Source: an uncultured Lysobacteraceae bacterium (GTDB taxonomy: Bacteria; Pseudomonadota; Gammaproteobacteria; Xanthomonadales; Xanthomonadaceae). From it: a stretch of DNA of 64,000 nt. Position 1 is the first letter of the stretch. Each line of letters begins with the position of its first letter. Below the pieces are notes generated by a model. That model was not told the DNA's origin. It did no database searches and saw only the letters and a list, made by a program, of their open reading frames with translations. The stretch is taken from contig CAKZGB010000007.1 of the NCBI GenBank assembly GCA_936911875.1, positions 1-64,000 of the forward strand, in the 5' to 3' direction. Position numbers and translations under genes: made by a program. This document shows positions 27,296-37,906 of this stretch, in pieces.

Positions 27296-27418
27296 CAAAT
27301 AAATTGGCTCTGCAAGGCGCCGTGTTAGCGACGGCACTTGATACTATGGAAAGAAGACCCAAGTTTACCCTACCCGCCGCCAACACCGCGGCCGTGCCAA
27401 CTTATTCCGGAGCATCCT

Positions 27419-27757
27419 GTGAGCGCTAGCAACAACGTCCTGAACGTCACCGACGCCGATTTCGAACAAACGGTCCTGCAATCCGAGCAGCCTGTGCTGG
27501 TCGACCTGTGGGCCCCGTGGTGTGGCCCCTGCCGCATGATCGGTCCTGTGGTCGAAGAGTTGGCCGACGCCTATGCCGGCAAGGTCAAAGTCGCCAAGGT
27601 CAACGTCGATGAAAATCAGCAGATCTCGATGCGCTATCACGTGCGCTCGATCCCGACCGTGCTGATGTTCAAGAACGGCCAGATCGTCGACACGCTGATC
27701 GGAGCACCGGGCAATGCTCGTCAAGTGCTGGCGCAGATGATTGATAAGACGCTTTGA
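27419..27757 (+). CDS. trxA: Thioredoxin
   Basis: Cytoplasmic disulfide reductase of 112 residues with the WCGPC active site (residues 35-39) and the cis-Pro loop SIPTVL. The GTG at 27419 is preferred because GGAG lies 7 nt upstream and the product length then matches E. coli Trx1. It sits between divergent rhlB and downstream rho, as in other gammaproteobacteria. The 3' flank carries heptamer repeats and a terminator. Confidence 0.96.
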   Translation: MSASNNVLNVTDADFEQTVLQSEQPVLVDLWAPWCGPCRMIGPVVEELADAYAGKVKVAKVNVDENQQISMRYHVRSIPTVLMFKNGQIVDTLIGAPGNARQVLAQMIDKTL

Positions 27758-27782
27758 GCGCGGCCTGCGGCCAGCTAAAGCA

Positions 27783-27848
27783 TCAAATCAAAAATCAAAA
27801 ATCAAAAAAGCGGTCTGCGGGCGACTGAAGCGTTAAATCAAAAATCAA
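27783..27848. repeat. Tandem AAATCAA heptamer units with duplicated GCGGTCT stem segment
   Basis: Two near-identical copies of a ~32-nt unit (heptamers followed by AAAAAAGCGGTCTGCGGGC or AAAAAAGCGGTCTACGGGC) lie in tandem after trxA. Only the second ends in a full terminator stem, so the first is a degenerate or duplicated terminator. Confidence 0.7.
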
Positions 27849-27874
27849 AAAAGCGGTCTACGGGCCGCTTTTTG
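27849..27874 (+). terminator. Rho-independent terminator after trxA
   Basis: AAGCGG (27851-27856) pairs with CCGCTT (27865-27870) around TCTACGGG, with A-run before and TTTTTG after. Confidence 0.7.
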
Positions 27875-28054
27875 CTGCGCCCCGTTCAGGAAGCCGCTTG
27901 CACGGCGGGCGGGCGGCATGGCATCATGGGACCACTCGGCGCGCCTCAGCGCCAATCCCCGAATTCAATTTCAAACCACTCCCGACGCGTTCTGCGTCAC
28001 GCTGGCTACCGCGTTCGAGCGGAGCCGTGCTCGCCCATTGCGAGGTTATTCCCT

Positions 28055-30025
28055 TTGTCTGACAACGACGACCTGATTCCAGAAGAAACTCCCAAGCGCC
28101 GCCGTACGCGCGTCGCTAAACCTGCCGATGATTCGGCTGCCACGTCCGCAGCGCCGGCTGCCTCCGACGATGGCGCACCCGCTAAAAAGGTAGTCCGCCG
28201 CAAGCCGGCCGAGACCGCTGAGCGTGCCGATGCCGCTCCCGTCTCCCAAGAATCCCCTGATCGCGCCGAACGCGCCGAACGCGCCGATCGACCCGAGCGC
28301 ACTGAACGCCCGGAACGCACCGAACAACGCACTGACCGTCAGGATCGCCCGGAACGCTCCGAGCGCCCTGATCGCGGCGACCGCTATGAGCGCACGCAGC
28401 GCAACGACCGCAACGACCGTCAGGACCAGAACGACCGCCAACCGCGCGGTGACTCGCAGCAAGGCGGTGACGCCGGCGGTGAGCGGCAGCATGGCGGCGG
28501 TAATGGCAACGGCAACGGCAATGACGGCGGCGACAACAACAACGGCTCGCCGTGGAATGCAGCCGGCGGCAACGACGGCGGCCAAGGCGACAACAACGGC
28601 CACGATGGCGACCGTCAGGACCGTGGCGGTAACAACCGCAACCGTCGTGACCGCTTCCGTAACCGCCGCGATCGCAACCGCGACCGACATGGGATGACGA
28701 CCGAGGATTCCTTCGAACCGTTTGTGCCGCGCCCCCACCCGCAAGTGCCCGAGGGTTTCCCGCAATACTCGCTGGGTGACCTCAAGCGTATGCAGGCCGC
28801 CAAGCTGCTGGATATTGCCGAACAACTGCAAATCCACGAGGGAGTGGCCCGCGCCCGCAAGCAGGATGTGATCTTTGCGGTCCTCAAAATCCTGACTCGC
28901 CATGGCGAAGGCGTGGCTGCCGACGGCGTGCTCGAAATCCTGCCCGACGGTTTCGGCTTCTTGCGCAGTGCCGAGGCGTCGTATCTGGCCGGTCCGGACG
29001 ATACGTACATCTCGCCGTCGCAGATCCGTCGCTTCAACCTGCGAACCGGTGACCATTTGTCCGGCCGCATCCGCTATCCCAAAGATGGCGAGCGCTACTT
29101 CGCACTGTCGATTGTCGACACGATCAACGGCGAACCCATCGAGGCCAGCAAGAACAAGGTCCTGTTCGAAAACCTGACGCCGCTGTTCCCCCGTACGCGC
29201 TTCAACCTGGAACGCGGTGACGGTTCGACCGAAGACATCACCGGCCGCATCCTGGACATGATGGCGCCGCAAGGCAAAGGTCAGCGTTCGCTGATCGTGT
29301 CGCCGCCCAAGGCCGGTAAGACCATGCTGATGCAACAGGTCGCCACCGCCATCACCGGCAACCATCCCGATGTGCATCTGATCGTGCTGCTGGTCGACGA
29401 ACGTCCGGAAGAAGTCACGGAAATGAAGCGCACCGTCCGTGGCGAAGTGGTCTCGTCCACCTTTGACGAACCCGCTGCCCGTCACGTGCAAGTGGCCGAA
29501 ATGGTGATCGAGCGCGCCAAGCGTCTGGTCGAACACAAAAAGGACGTGGTGATCCTGCTCGACTCCATCACCCGTCTGGCCCGCGCGTACAACAACGTGC
29601 TGCCGTCGTCGGGCAAAGTCCTGACCGGTGGTGTTGACGCCAATGCCCTGCACCGTCCCAAGCGTTTCTTCGGTGCCGCGCGTAACGTTGAGGAAGGCGG
29701 TTCGCTCACCATCATTGCCACAGCGCTGATCGACACCGGCTCCAAGATGGACGAAGTGATCTACGAAGAATTCAAGGGCACCGGCAACTCCGAAGTGCAT
29801 CTGTCTCGTGGCATCGCTGAAAAGCGTGTATACCCGGCGATCAACATCAACCGCTCGGGCACCCGTAAGGAAGACCTGCTCATCGAACCGGATCTGCTGC
29901 AAAAGATCTGGATCTTGCGCAAGCTGTTGCATGGCATGGACGAAATTGCCGCGATGGAATTCCTGCTCGACAAGATGAAGACCAGCAAGTCCAATGACGA
30001 GTTCTTCTCCTCGATGAAGCGATAA
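28055..30025 (+). CDS. rho: Transcription termination factor Rho with long disordered N-terminal insert
   Basis: Hexameric RNA-dependent ATPase/helicase that ends transcription at C-rich sites. The 656-residue protein is ~240 residues longer than E. coli Rho. The extra part (about residues 10-225) is low-complexity: Lys/Ala, then Arg/Glu/Asp repeats ([20 protein letters not shown]), then Gly/Asn/Asp-rich stretches ([18 protein letters not shown]). The conserved core follows: Rho-N domain from about 237, OB fold ([14 protein letters not shown]), P-loop PPKAGKTM near 418, and Walker [14 protein letters not shown]. The TTG at 28055 is chosen because GAGG lies 9-12 nt upstream and [10 protein letters not shown] matches related Rho N-termini; a longer frame upstream is not supported. 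Confidence 0.93.
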   Translation: MSDNDDLIPEETPKRRRTRVAKPADDSAATSAAPAASDDGAPAKKVVRRKPAETAERADAAPVSQESPDRAERAERADRPERTERPERTEQRTDRQDRPERSERPDRGDRYERTQRNDRNDRQDQNDRQPRGDSQQGGDAGGERQHGGGNGNGNGNDGGDNNNGSPWNAAGGNDGGQGDNNGHDGDRQDRGGNNRNRRDRFRNRRDRNRDRHGMTTEDSFEPFVPRPHPQVPEGFPQYSLGDLKRMQAAKLLDIAEQLQIHEGVARARKQDVIFAVLKILTRHGEGVAADGVLEILPDGFGFLRSAEASYLAGPDDTYISPSQIRRFNLRTGDHLSGRIRYPKDGERYFALSIVDTINGEPIEASKNKVLFENLTPLFPRTRFNLERGDGSTEDITGRILDMMAPQGKGQRSLIVSPPKAGKTMLMQQVATAITGNHPDVHLIVLLVDERPEEVTEMKRTVRGEVVSSTFDEPAARHVQVAEMVIERAKRLVEHKKDVVILLDSITRLARAYNNVLPSSGKVLTGGVDANALHRPKRFFGAARNVEEGGSLTIIATALIDTGSKMDEVIYEEFKGTGNSEVHLSRGIAEKRVYPAININRSGTRKEDLLIEPDLLQKIWILRKLLHGMDEIAAMEFLLDKMKTSKSNDEFFSSMKR

Positions 30026-30083
30026 TGCGCTACGCGCGAGATAAAAAATAAAAAATAAAAAATAAACATCAAAAAATAAACAT

Positions 30084-30122
30084 CAAAAAGGCCGCGGGGT
30101 TCACAGTCCGCGGTTTTTTTTG
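30084..30122 (+). terminator. Rho-independent terminator after rho
   Basis: CCGCGG (30092-30097) and CCGCGG (30108-30113) form a palindromic stem, followed by eight T. It is preceded at 30041-30080 by AAAAAATA/ATAAACATC short repeats. Confidence 0.75.
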
Positions 30123-30219
30123 TTGCACCGCCCACTTTCACGCGTCTCACGGGACTTTCCCGTTAAAGTGTCAGACACCGGCTCTCACTTCTCACTCCTA
30201 AATAGTCATTTCTGCTCCT

Positions 30220-32049
30220 ATGCACCACGACGCCCTATCGCTTCCTATCGTCTTTCTGCTGGCTGCCGTCATCGCGGTGCCGCTGTTCAAGCGGTTCGGC
30301 TTTGGCGCGGTCCTGGCGTATCTGGCCGCGGGGGTGCTGCTGGGCCCGGCCGGCATGCGCATCATCAGCGATCCCGAACGCATTCTGGCCGCGTCCGAAA
30401 TCGGCGTGGTCATGATGCTGTTCCTGATCGGTCTCGAACTGTCGATCACCCGACTCAAAGTCATGAAGCGTCCGATCTTTGTCAGCGGCGGACTGCAATG
30501 GCTGTTGTCGGCGGTCGCGCTGGCACTGATTGGAGAGGTGTTGGGTCTGTCGGACCGTACGTCCTTCGTCGTGGGTGCGGCGTTGGCAATGTCGTCGACT
30601 GCGGTCGGCTTGCAGATTCTGGCCGAGCGCAAAGAACTGCTCGAAGAACACGGCCGTTTGGCCTTCGCCATTTTGCTGCTGCAGGACTTGGTCGCCATTC
30701 CCTTGCTGGCAGCGGTTCCGCTGTTGGGGTCTCTTCGTTCTGAGGAAGGCCTGTCGATGGTGGCCCTGTTCAAAGCGATCGGCGGATTCCTTGCGCTGCT
30801 GCTGATTGGCCGCATCGCTTTGAAGCATCTGTTCCGGATCGTGGCGCGGACGGGCATCTCCGAGGTATTTACCGGTGCCTCGCTGCTGGTGGTGCTGGGT
30901 TCGGCGTGGTTGATGGCCAACGTCGGTTTGTCCGCAGGTCTGGGTGCGTTTATCGCCGGCGTGCTGCTGGCTGAATCCGAATTCCGTCACGAGCTTGAAT
31001 CGCAGATCGAACCGTTCAAGGGTTTGCTGCTCGGTCTGTTCTTTATCGCGGTCGGCATGAGCGTCAACATGGACGTGGTGGTCACCGAGCCGGTGCGCAT
31101 CCTGGTCATGCTGATCCTGTTGGTGACCGTCAAGTTTGCGGTGCTGTATGGCGTCGGGCGTTACACCGGCAAGTTGAACCATCTGCAATCGCTGCAACTG
31201 GGCGCCGTGCTGGCAACAGGTGGTGAATTTGCCTTCGTCATTTTGAATCAGGCAGTGGCAAACCGACTGATTGAGCAGACGCTCAACGATCAGCTGGTTG
31301 CCGTGGTTTCACTATCGATGGCGCTGACGCCGATTATGGTGTCGCTGATTGGCCGACTGGTGCCGATGGTGCGCGAACGCGAGCGGGTTGCTCATCGTCA
31401 GGAAGGCGGTCCGAACTACGACAGCATTCCCGCCGATGCCGGTGCCAATGCGCAGGTGCTGATTGCGGGTTTCGGTCGTTTCGGTCAGATCGTCGGCCGT
31501 TTTCTGACGGCGCACAAGATTCACTATGTCGCGATCGACAACTCGGCCGAACAGGTCAGCTTTATGCGGCGGTTCGGTAACACCTTGTATTACGGTGATT
31601 CGGCGCGACCCGATTTGCTGCGTGCGGCCGGCGGCGCCAACATCAAAGTGTTTGTGATTGCGCTGGAAAAGAGCGATGACAACAAGCGCACCGTGCGCAT
31701 CATCCGGCGCATGTATCCCGATGCCAAAGTGTTTGCGCGTGCACGCGATCGCCAGCACGCGTGGGAGCTGATGGACATGGGTGCGATTCCCGTGCGCGAG
31801 ATGTTCTTCTCGAGCATGGAGTTGAGTCGCCAAGTGCTCGAGGCCCTGGGCAGTGATCCGGCGACGGCCAAGGAACGCACCGCACGCTTTGCGCGCTGGG
31901 ACGAAAAACTACTGCAGGAACAGTTCCTGGTCTATGACGATCCGGAACAGCTGCGCAGCTCGGCGGGTTCCGCACGTAAGCAACTCGAAGAACTGTTCAA
32001 TGCGGATGCGAGCGTCGACGAAGCGACCGACCTCGATCGCAACGATTAA
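30220..32049 (+). CDS. CPA2-family cation/proton antiporter with RCK domain (KefB/KefC/YbaL-like)
   Basis: Predicted K+ or monovalent-cation:proton antiporter of 609 residues. About 12-13 membrane helices span residues 1-385, with the CPA2 motifs GAVLAYLAAGVLLGPAG and AMSSTAVGLQIL. A cytosolic TrkA-N/RCK domain begins near residue 413 (VLIAGFGRFGQIVGRFL, a Rossmann NAD-binding motif). The C-terminus is acidic. In E. coli such proteins respond to glutathione adducts; no ancillary KefF/G gene is nearby, so that link is unproven. The start at 30220 gives MHHDALSLPIVFLLAAV, typical of the family. Confidence 0.88.
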   Translation: MHHDALSLPIVFLLAAVIAVPLFKRFGFGAVLAYLAAGVLLGPAGMRIISDPERILAASEIGVVMMLFLIGLELSITRLKVMKRPIFVSGGLQWLLSAVALALIGEVLGLSDRTSFVVGAALAMSSTAVGLQILAERKELLEEHGRLAFAILLLQDLVAIPLLAAVPLLGSLRSEEGLSMVALFKAIGGFLALLLIGRIALKHLFRIVARTGISEVFTGASLLVVLGSAWLMANVGLSAGLGAFIAGVLLAESEFRHELESQIEPFKGLLLGLFFIAVGMSVNMDVVVTEPVRILVMLILLVTVKFAVLYGVGRYTGKLNHLQSLQLGAVLATGGEFAFVILNQAVANRLIEQTLNDQLVAVVSLSMALTPIMVSLIGRLVPMVRERERVAHRQEGGPNYDSIPADAGANAQVLIAGFGRFGQIVGRFLTAHKIHYVAIDNSAEQVSFMRRFGNTLYYGDSARPDLLRAAGGANIKVFVIALEKSDDNKRTVRIIRRMYPDAKVFARARDRQHAWELMDMGAIPVREMFFSSMELSRQVLEALGSDPATAKERTARFARWDEKLLQEQFLVYDDPEQLRSSAGSARKQLEELFNADASVDEATDLDRND

Positions 32050-32074
32050 TCCCGCACGAGCATCGATGCGACAG

Positions 32075-35000
32075 CTAGTGCGCTTCGAGCTCGGCGCTGA
32101 TGTCGATATAGCCGCGCATTAGTGCCAGTTCCTGCGCGCGACGGTTGAGCGAATCGCGCGCTTCGGGGTCTGCACCGGCCATCAGCAACTGACGCACCAC
32201 TGAAGGCAAACCGTGCAAGGCCGCCAGATGCAACGGCGTAAATCCGCGCGGATCGTGCGTGTCCATGCTGGCACCCGCATCGAGCAGCACGCGCAGTGCC
32301 GCGTTGATTACGGTCTCATTGGCTTGCGTGCCTGGCTCGGCCACCGAACCCAACAGCATCAGCAGCGGTGTGGCGCCGGCGGCTTCGGTGTTGATGTATT
32401 CGCGGCCGCCGTTGTCGAGCAGTACGCGCAGCAGTTCGAGCACACGATCGCTATCGGTCGCCGTAAACGCCTGCATGGCCGCGCAATGCAACGCCGTGCG
32501 GCCACGCGCATCGCGCACGCCGAAATCGGCCCCGGCCTTGAGCAGACGGTCCGCCACATCAGGCAGTCCAAGTGCTGCCGCCAAGTTGAGCACCGACAGA
32601 TCACCCGGCAAGGTTTTATTGACGTTGGCGCCGGCGGCGATCAGGTCATCGACGATGTCCAGCTGGCGCATGCTGGCGGCAGCCGACAGCGGCGTCGCAC
32701 CCGAGGTCGCAGCGATTTGCGGGCTGGCGTCGCGCGAGAGCAGCAGTTGCACGACGGCGCGATGACCGCCACCGGCAGCCCGCAGCAGTGCGGTGCACGA
32801 ACGGTCATCCTGCGAGTCGACATCAAAGCCCAGATCGAGCAGGCGGCGCACGGCCTCGAGATCGCCGACCATCGCGGCGGCGGGCAGATCGCTACCGCGC
32901 AACGGACGACGCGGGAAGTTCCATTGGCGCCAGTCGAGCCAGCGGGCCAGCTGGTCATCGCCACTTGCCAGGGCAACACCCAACGGCGATTGGCCATCGG
33001 CAGCCAGTGCGTTCGGTGAAGCGCCGGCCTTGATCAGCGAGCGCACCATGGGCTCACTGCCCTGCTCGGTGGCCAGATACAGCGGCGACAGACCGCGCGC
33101 AGCCGGACGGTTCGGGTCCAGACCGATCTCAAGCAGACGCGTCACGACCGGCACCCAGCCCAGGCGCACGGCATGCTCCAGCGCACCTTGACCCAGCAGG
33201 TCACGACCGAACGGATCGGCGCCGCGGTTGAGCAGATCGAGCGCCATGGACTGCATGCGCGCCGCCATCTCCGGCGTCCACACGGGCTTGCCGACCGACT
33301 GCACGACGCTGTGCAGAAAACGTGCCAGGCCGCCACGCCCTGCCGGCGAGTGACCGGCATCGAGCAGCACTTGCAGCGCATCGGCCGCGGCCGGCATGCG
33401 ATCCATCAGGTGGAAGGCCAGCACATCGCCGCGCATATCGGGCACCTGCGGATCCGCGCCCTGTTGCAGCAGCCAACGGATGCGCTCGGGAGTCGGCAAG
33501 GCATCGATGCAATGCATCAGCAGGCCGAGATCGCGAGCAGACAGCAGCGGCACCAGATCGGCGCGCGGCGTCGGATCGCCTTGGTCCAGCGCTTCGCGCA
33601 GCAGGGCGATCGGCGAGACATCCTGCGAGGAGCCATCGCCATCGAGCTCACGCAGAGAACTCGGCAGTTCGTAGTCGGGATCGAGTGCCGACAGCAACTT
33701 CCAGCGGCCATTGCGGGCGGCCAGATCGACCGCACGGCGACCCTCACGATCGACAGCCTGCGCATCGACACCGGCCGCGAGCAATTGTCCGACCAGATCG
33801 GCGGTGGTGCCTTCGGCATTTAACGCCCAATGCAGCGCCGTGTTGCCCGCATCATCCACCGACCACTCCGATGCCGGGGTGGCGCCGAGCGCCTCGTGTA
33901 AGCGTTTGAAGGCCAGTCCGCGACCGGCCGCAACCGCATGCAGGGGGGCGTTCATGCCGTCCTGATCGCGGATCAGCGGATCGGCACCCGCCTCGAGCAG
34001 CAGACCGATGATGTCGGCATTGCCATGTTGGGCGGCCAGCTGCAGCGGGGTGCGACCCTGCGGATCCTGCACGTTGACCTTTACCTTGTGACGCAGCAGC
34101 AACTGCACGCCGCCGGTGTCGTCATCGTCAATCGCCGCGGCATCGAACAGCGGCGAACGGCCGCCATTGAGTTGGATGCCAGCGCCCTTATCGAGCAGGA
34201 AGCGGGCCAGGCGGAAATTGCCCGACTCCATGGCCGTGCCCAGCGGCGACTGGCCGGCGTGATTGAGTGCATCGAGCGAGGCGCCGGCATCGAGCAGCAT
34301 GGCGGCCACACCGGGATCCGAACTGCGCGCGGCATGGTGCAGCGGCGTGTTGCCGTCGGGATCGGTCTGGCGCACATCGCTGCCGTTGGCGATCAGCGTC
34401 ATGACCGCATCGGGACGGCCGTGCCAGCTGTCTTTGCAGGCAGCCAGCAGCGGCGTGATGCCGTTCGACGCCTCGTTCACGGACAGACCGCGCGCAATCA
34501 GCGCCCGCAGCAATCGCAAGTCAGGCAACACCGCAGCGATCAGCGGCAGATGGCGACGATCTCGCGACGACTCGGCCGGCGGCGCATGCGGATCCGCGCC
34601 CTGCTCGAGCAATTGCAGCGCTTCTTCGACGCGGCCGGCGCGGGCGGCGTCGTACAACGCCAAGTCCAAGCGCGGATCGCGTTCCTCGGTCGTTGCAGAA
34701 GCCGGTTCGGGTTCCTGATCGGGATACGTCGCCAGATCGATCAGCGGGCCGTCGCTATCGAGCGTCACGACATCTGCGGGCAAGGCCAGCTCGGCATCGG
34801 CTGTAACCAAGGCCGCAACGGCCTCGGGGGCCTCTTCGCGCTCGGCACTGAGCAACTCGGACTGCGGCTGATCGGTATGGACACGCCGCTTACGAAGGCC
34901 GAGCGACGGGTCACCGCTAACGGGCGGAGCCAACTCCGGAGGCGTCGGCACGGCATGCGGAACCGTCGCAGGCGCCGGCACGGGTGCCGTGCGCGGCTTG

Positions 35001-35191
35001 GCCCGCAAGGGACTGTCGGCCCACTTCAGATCGCGTACGGATTCGGGGGCTTCGGGGACGTTGCTCCAGTCATCGCGCACCAACGGCGTGCCATCGTGAT
35101 CGGCACTGCCCGGCTCCAGTCGCTCACGTCGTTGCGGTTTACTCGAGGCGTTACCCAGCAGCTTTTGCCACCAGCCGGAGGACTTAGGCAT
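32075..35191 (-). CDS. Large ankyrin-repeat protein
   Basis: A 1038-residue protein with roughly 20 ankyrin repeats in two blocks (about 190-510 and 560-1030), each with the GxTPLHxAA...LLxxGADPx pattern. The first ~180 residues are charged and Pro-rich and look disordered. There is no clear signal peptide or membrane segment, so a cytoplasmic protein-binding scaffold is likely. The start at 35191 (MPKSSGWWQKLLG) overlaps the ycgL stop by 8 bp. Pairing with ycgL is conserved in Xanthomonas relatives, which argues for a chromosomal role and not an effector. Its partners are unknown. Confidence 0.88.
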   Translation of the reverse strand: MPKSSGWWQKLLGNASSKPQRRERLEPGSADHDGTPLVRDDWSNVPEAPESVRDLKWADSPLRAKPRTAPVPAPATVPHAVPTPPELAPPVSGDPSLGLRKRRVHTDQPQSELLSAEREEAPEAVAALVTADAELALPADVVTLDSDGPLIDLATYPDQEPEPASATTEERDPRLDLALYDAARAGRVEEALQLLEQGADPHAPPAESSRDRRHLPLIAAVLPDLRLLRALIARGLSVNEASNGITPLLAACKDSWHGRPDAVMTLIANGSDVRQTDPDGNTPLHHAARSSDPGVAAMLLDAGASLDALNHAGQSPLGTAMESGNFRLARFLLDKGAGIQLNGGRSPLFDAAAIDDDDTGGVQLLLRHKVKVNVQDPQGRTPLQLAAQHGNADIIGLLLEAGADPLIRDQDGMNAPLHAVAAGRGLAFKRLHEALGATPASEWSVDDAGNTALHWALNAEGTTADLVGQLLAAGVDAQAVDREGRRAVDLAARNGRWKLLSALDPDYELPSSLRELDGDGSSQDVSPIALLREALDQGDPTPRADLVPLLSARDLGLLMHCIDALPTPERIRWLLQQGADPQVPDMRGDVLAFHLMDRMPAAADALQVLLDAGHSPAGRGGLARFLHSVVQSVGKPVWTPEMAARMQSMALDLLNRGADPFGRDLLGQGALEHAVRLGWVPVVTRLLEIGLDPNRPAARGLSPLYLATEQGSEPMVRSLIKAGASPNALAADGQSPLGVALASGDDQLARWLDWRQWNFPRRPLRGSDLPAAAMVGDLEAVRRLLDLGFDVDSQDDRSCTALLRAAGGGHRAVVQLLLSRDASPQIAATSGATPLSAAASMRQLDIVDDLIAAGANVNKTLPGDLSVLNLAAALGLPDVADRLLKAGADFGVRDARGRTALHCAAMQAFTATDSDRVLELLRVLLDNGGREYINTEAAGATPLLMLLGSVAEPGTQANETVINAALRVLLDAGASMDTHDPRGFTPLHLAALHGLPSVVRQLLMAGADPEARDSLNRRAQELALMRGYIDISAELEAH

Positions 35192-35456
35192 CGGTCCCCC
35201 AGTCATCGGTCATCGGGTCGATTGAGATGTTGGGCGGCAACTGCAGATGAAATCCGCGCTCTTTCAGGTGCTGCAACACGGTCGCGGCATCTTCGCGCGC
35301 GAGTTTGCGATCGGGAGTGAGCTCAAATTCCAGTGCGAAATCCAGACGGCCCAGCGATTGCAGAATAGGCGGCGGCACGGCATCAAACGCATCACGGCGC
35401 GGCACGTACAGATACGCGCCCTGCTTGCGGACGCTGCGGTAAACGAAAACTTGCAT
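35184..35456 (-). CDS. YcgL-domain protein
   Basis: A 90-residue protein with the complete YcgL signature: QVFVYRSVRKQGAYLYVPRRD at the start, FELTPDRKLAREDAATVLQ in the middle and GFHLQLPP near the end. The family is conserved in gammaproteobacteria but has no assigned activity. It is translated just ahead of, and overlapping, the giant ankyrin gene, so a shared role is likely. Confidence 0.9.
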   Translation of the reverse strand: MQVFVYRSVRKQGAYLYVPRRDAFDAVPPPILQSLGRLDFALEFELTPDRKLAREDAATVLQHLKERGFHLQLPPNISIDPMTDDWGTDA

Positions 35457-35542
35457 GGATAAGCGCTGAGGACAACCGGTGCCGGAACCGCTTCAGCATA
35501 GCAAATGCTATGCTTTTAGCACTATTTTTACAGGTGATTTTC

Positions 35543-37906
35543 ATGGTCCGACCGCTGTTCGTTGCGTGCTGTTTAGTTCTCGCCTCCGTCGCTCGGGCAC
35601 AGGACCCGACTCCCGTCACGCTCGAACAGGCCATGTCCAATCCCGATTGGATCGGCCGTCCGGTTGAAAGTGCGTGGTGGTCGTGGGACAGCCGCACCGT
35701 CAATTACACGCAGCAGCGCAACGACAGCAACGTGCGCGATCACTTCCAGGTCGAACAGGAAAGCCGCGGCACCCGCAAGCTCAGCGGCGCCCAACGTGCC
35801 GAAACCGATGCCGCCAATCCTGTGCTGGATAGCCAGGGTGCCCGCATGGCCTTCGTGCGTAATGGCGATGTGTTTGTGCGCGAACTCAGCTCGGGCCGTC
35901 TCACTCAAGTGACGCGCAGCGTGGATACCGAGTCCTCGCCGCAATGGTCGACCGACGGACAGCTGGTGTATCGCAGCGGTAAAGACTGGTTTGTGTGGCG
36001 CCCCAATGCCGGTGTGACTGCGATTGCGCCGGTCAAGGTTGGCAAGGACCCTGCCGTCGAACCCAAACGCGACACGCTGCAGCAGCAACAGATCGCACTG
36101 TTCAAGACGTTGCGCGACGATGTGGCGCGCAAGCAAGCCGCCGCTGCCCAGAACCGCGAATGGAGCGCCGAGGATCCGACGCGGGCCGCGCCTTCGGCCT
36201 ATATCGATGGCAATTTTGAGATTCAGAGCACCTCGCTGTCGCCCAATGGCCGCTGGATGCTGGTCATCACGCAGGAAAAGGGCGCTGACACCGGCCGCGA
36301 AACCACTATGCCCAAGTGGATCACCGAGAGCGGTTACAACGAGCCGGAATCCACCCGCACACTGGTCGGTCGCACCGATCCCGTCAATCAGCAAGTCTGG
36401 TTAGTCGATGTGCAGGCCGGCAAGGCCCGTCAGATTTCGCTCGATGGCCTGCCTGGCATCCAGGTCGATCCGCTCAAGGACCTGCGCGCCAAAGCCGGCA
36501 ACGAACCGCTCAAGGGTTCGCGTGCCGTGCGCATTCAGACCGATGGCGATGACAGCGGCACCGCAGTGCATTGGACGGCCGGCGGTGATGAGGTCGCGTT
36601 CATGGCGCGCGCCGTCGACAACAAGGACCGCTGGATCGTGTCCTTGTCGCCCAAGGGCAAGTTCGATACCGTCGCGGCCGTCAGCCGTCATCGCCTGACC
36701 GACGCGGCGTGGATCAACTGGAACTTCAACGACTTCGGCTACACGCCCGATAATCGCCTGTGGTATCTGTCCGAGCAGTCGGGCTATTCGCATCTCTATC
36801 TCGAAGGCAAGGCCCTCACCTCCGGCCGCTGGGAGGCGTCAAGCGTCACTCTGGACCGCGCCGGCAAGCAGTTCTTCTTTGTCTGCAATCGCGCCAACCC
36901 CGGCACGTATGAGTTGTGCACTGTGAATCGCGATGGCGGCCCGGTGCGCGAACTCACCTCGTTGAAAGGGGTCGAAGGCTATGCCCTCGCACCCAATCAG
37001 CAACGCATTCTGGTGACCTACTCGGGCAGCTACCTGCCAATGCAGGTCGCCACGATTCCCGTGAGCGGCGGTCAGGCCATCCAAGTGACGGACACGCGTA
37101 GCGCCGAGTTCAAGAGCCGCACCTGGATCCAACCCGAATACGTGCAGATTCCGTCCAAGCACGGTGCCGGCACGATCTGGGGCAAGTTCTACGGTCCCGC
37201 CAAGATGGAGCCCGGCCGCAAGTATCCGATCGTGTTCTTTGTGCACGGTGCCGGTTACCTGCAGAACGTGTCGCAACGTTACCCCGCCTATTTCCGCGAG
37301 CAGATGTTCCATAACCTGCTGGTCGAACGTGGCTATGTCGTCATGGACATCGACTATCGCGCCTCCGAAGGCTATGGCCGCGACTGGCGCACCGCCATCT
37401 ACCGTCAGATGGGTCATCCGGAGCTCGAGGATCATCTGGATGCACTCGACTGGGTCGTCGCCAACAAGCAAGGCGATAAGGACAAGGCCGGTATCTACGG
37501 CGGTTCGTACGGCGGCTTCATGACCTTTATGGCGCTGATGCGTTCGCCGGGCACGTTCAAGGCCGGTGCGGCGTTGCGTCCGGTGGCCGACTGGGCTCAG
37601 TACAACCACGAGTACACATCGAACATTCTCAACACGCCGGAGCTCGATCCCGAGGCGTATCGCAAGTCGTCGCCGATCTACTACGCGGATCAACTGCAGG
37701 ATCGCCTGCTGATTGCGCACGGCATGATCGACGACAACGTCTTCTACCGTGATTCGGTGATGCTGACGCAACGTCTGATCGAGCTGCGTAAAACCCGCTG
37801 GGAAGTCGCGAGCTACCCCATGGAGCGCCACGGCTTTGTCAACTCCGACTCCTGGTACGACGAGTACCGCCGCATTTACGAACTGTTTGAGGCCGAACTG
37901 AAATGA
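35543..37906 (+). CDS. Secreted S9-family serine peptidase (DPP/prolyl oligopeptidase type)
   Basis: Exported peptidase of 787 residues. A signal peptide covers residues 1-20 ([18 protein letters not shown]). A beta-propeller region with DPP-IV-type repeats follows, and a C-terminal alpha/beta hydrolase domain. The triad is visible: Ser near 654 in GGSYGGF, Asp near 728 in MIDDNVF, His near 762 in MERHGF. Probably cuts Xaa-Pro or Xaa-Ala dipeptides in the periplasm or outside. The ATG at 35543 follows AGGTGA; a longer start is unlikely. Its stop overlaps the hemF start by four bases. A second S9 peptidase is at 44943. Confidence 0.9.
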   Translation: MVRPLFVACCLVLASVARAQDPTPVTLEQAMSNPDWIGRPVESAWWSWDSRTVNYTQQRNDSNVRDHFQVEQESRGTRKLSGAQRAETDAANPVLDSQGARMAFVRNGDVFVRELSSGRLTQVTRSVDTESSPQWSTDGQLVYRSGKDWFVWRPNAGVTAIAPVKVGKDPAVEPKRDTLQQQQIALFKTLRDDVARKQAAAAQNREWSAEDPTRAAPSAYIDGNFEIQSTSLSPNGRWMLVITQEKGADTGRETTMPKWITESGYNEPESTRTLVGRTDPVNQQVWLVDVQAGKARQISLDGLPGIQVDPLKDLRAKAGNEPLKGSRAVRIQTDGDDSGTAVHWTAGGDEVAFMARAVDNKDRWIVSLSPKGKFDTVAAVSRHRLTDAAWINWNFNDFGYTPDNRLWYLSEQSGYSHLYLEGKALTSGRWEASSVTLDRAGKQFFFVCNRANPGTYELCTVNRDGGPVRELTSLKGVEGYALAPNQQRILVTYSGSYLPMQVATIPVSGGQAIQVTDTRSAEFKSRTWIQPEYVQIPSKHGAGTIWGKFYGPAKMEPGRKYPIVFFVHGAGYLQNVSQRYPAYFREQMFHNLLVERGYVVMDIDYRASEGYGRDWRTAIYRQMGHPELEDHLDALDWVVANKQGDKDKAGIYGGSYGGFMTFMALMRSPGTFKAGAALRPVADWAQYNHEYTSNILNTPELDPEAYRKSSPIYYADQLQDRLLIAHGMIDDNVFYRDSVMLTQRLIELRKTRWEVASYPMERHGFVNSDSWYDEYRRIYELFEAELK

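Noticed and set aside
27872..28054. Upstream extension of the rho frame
   Set aside because: The extension has no resemblance to Rho N-termini, and the TTG at 28055 has a good ribosome site.
28046..29932. 628-codon minus-strand frame opposite rho
   Set aside because: Shadow of rho; it runs through the repetitive N-terminal region, where many frames stay open.
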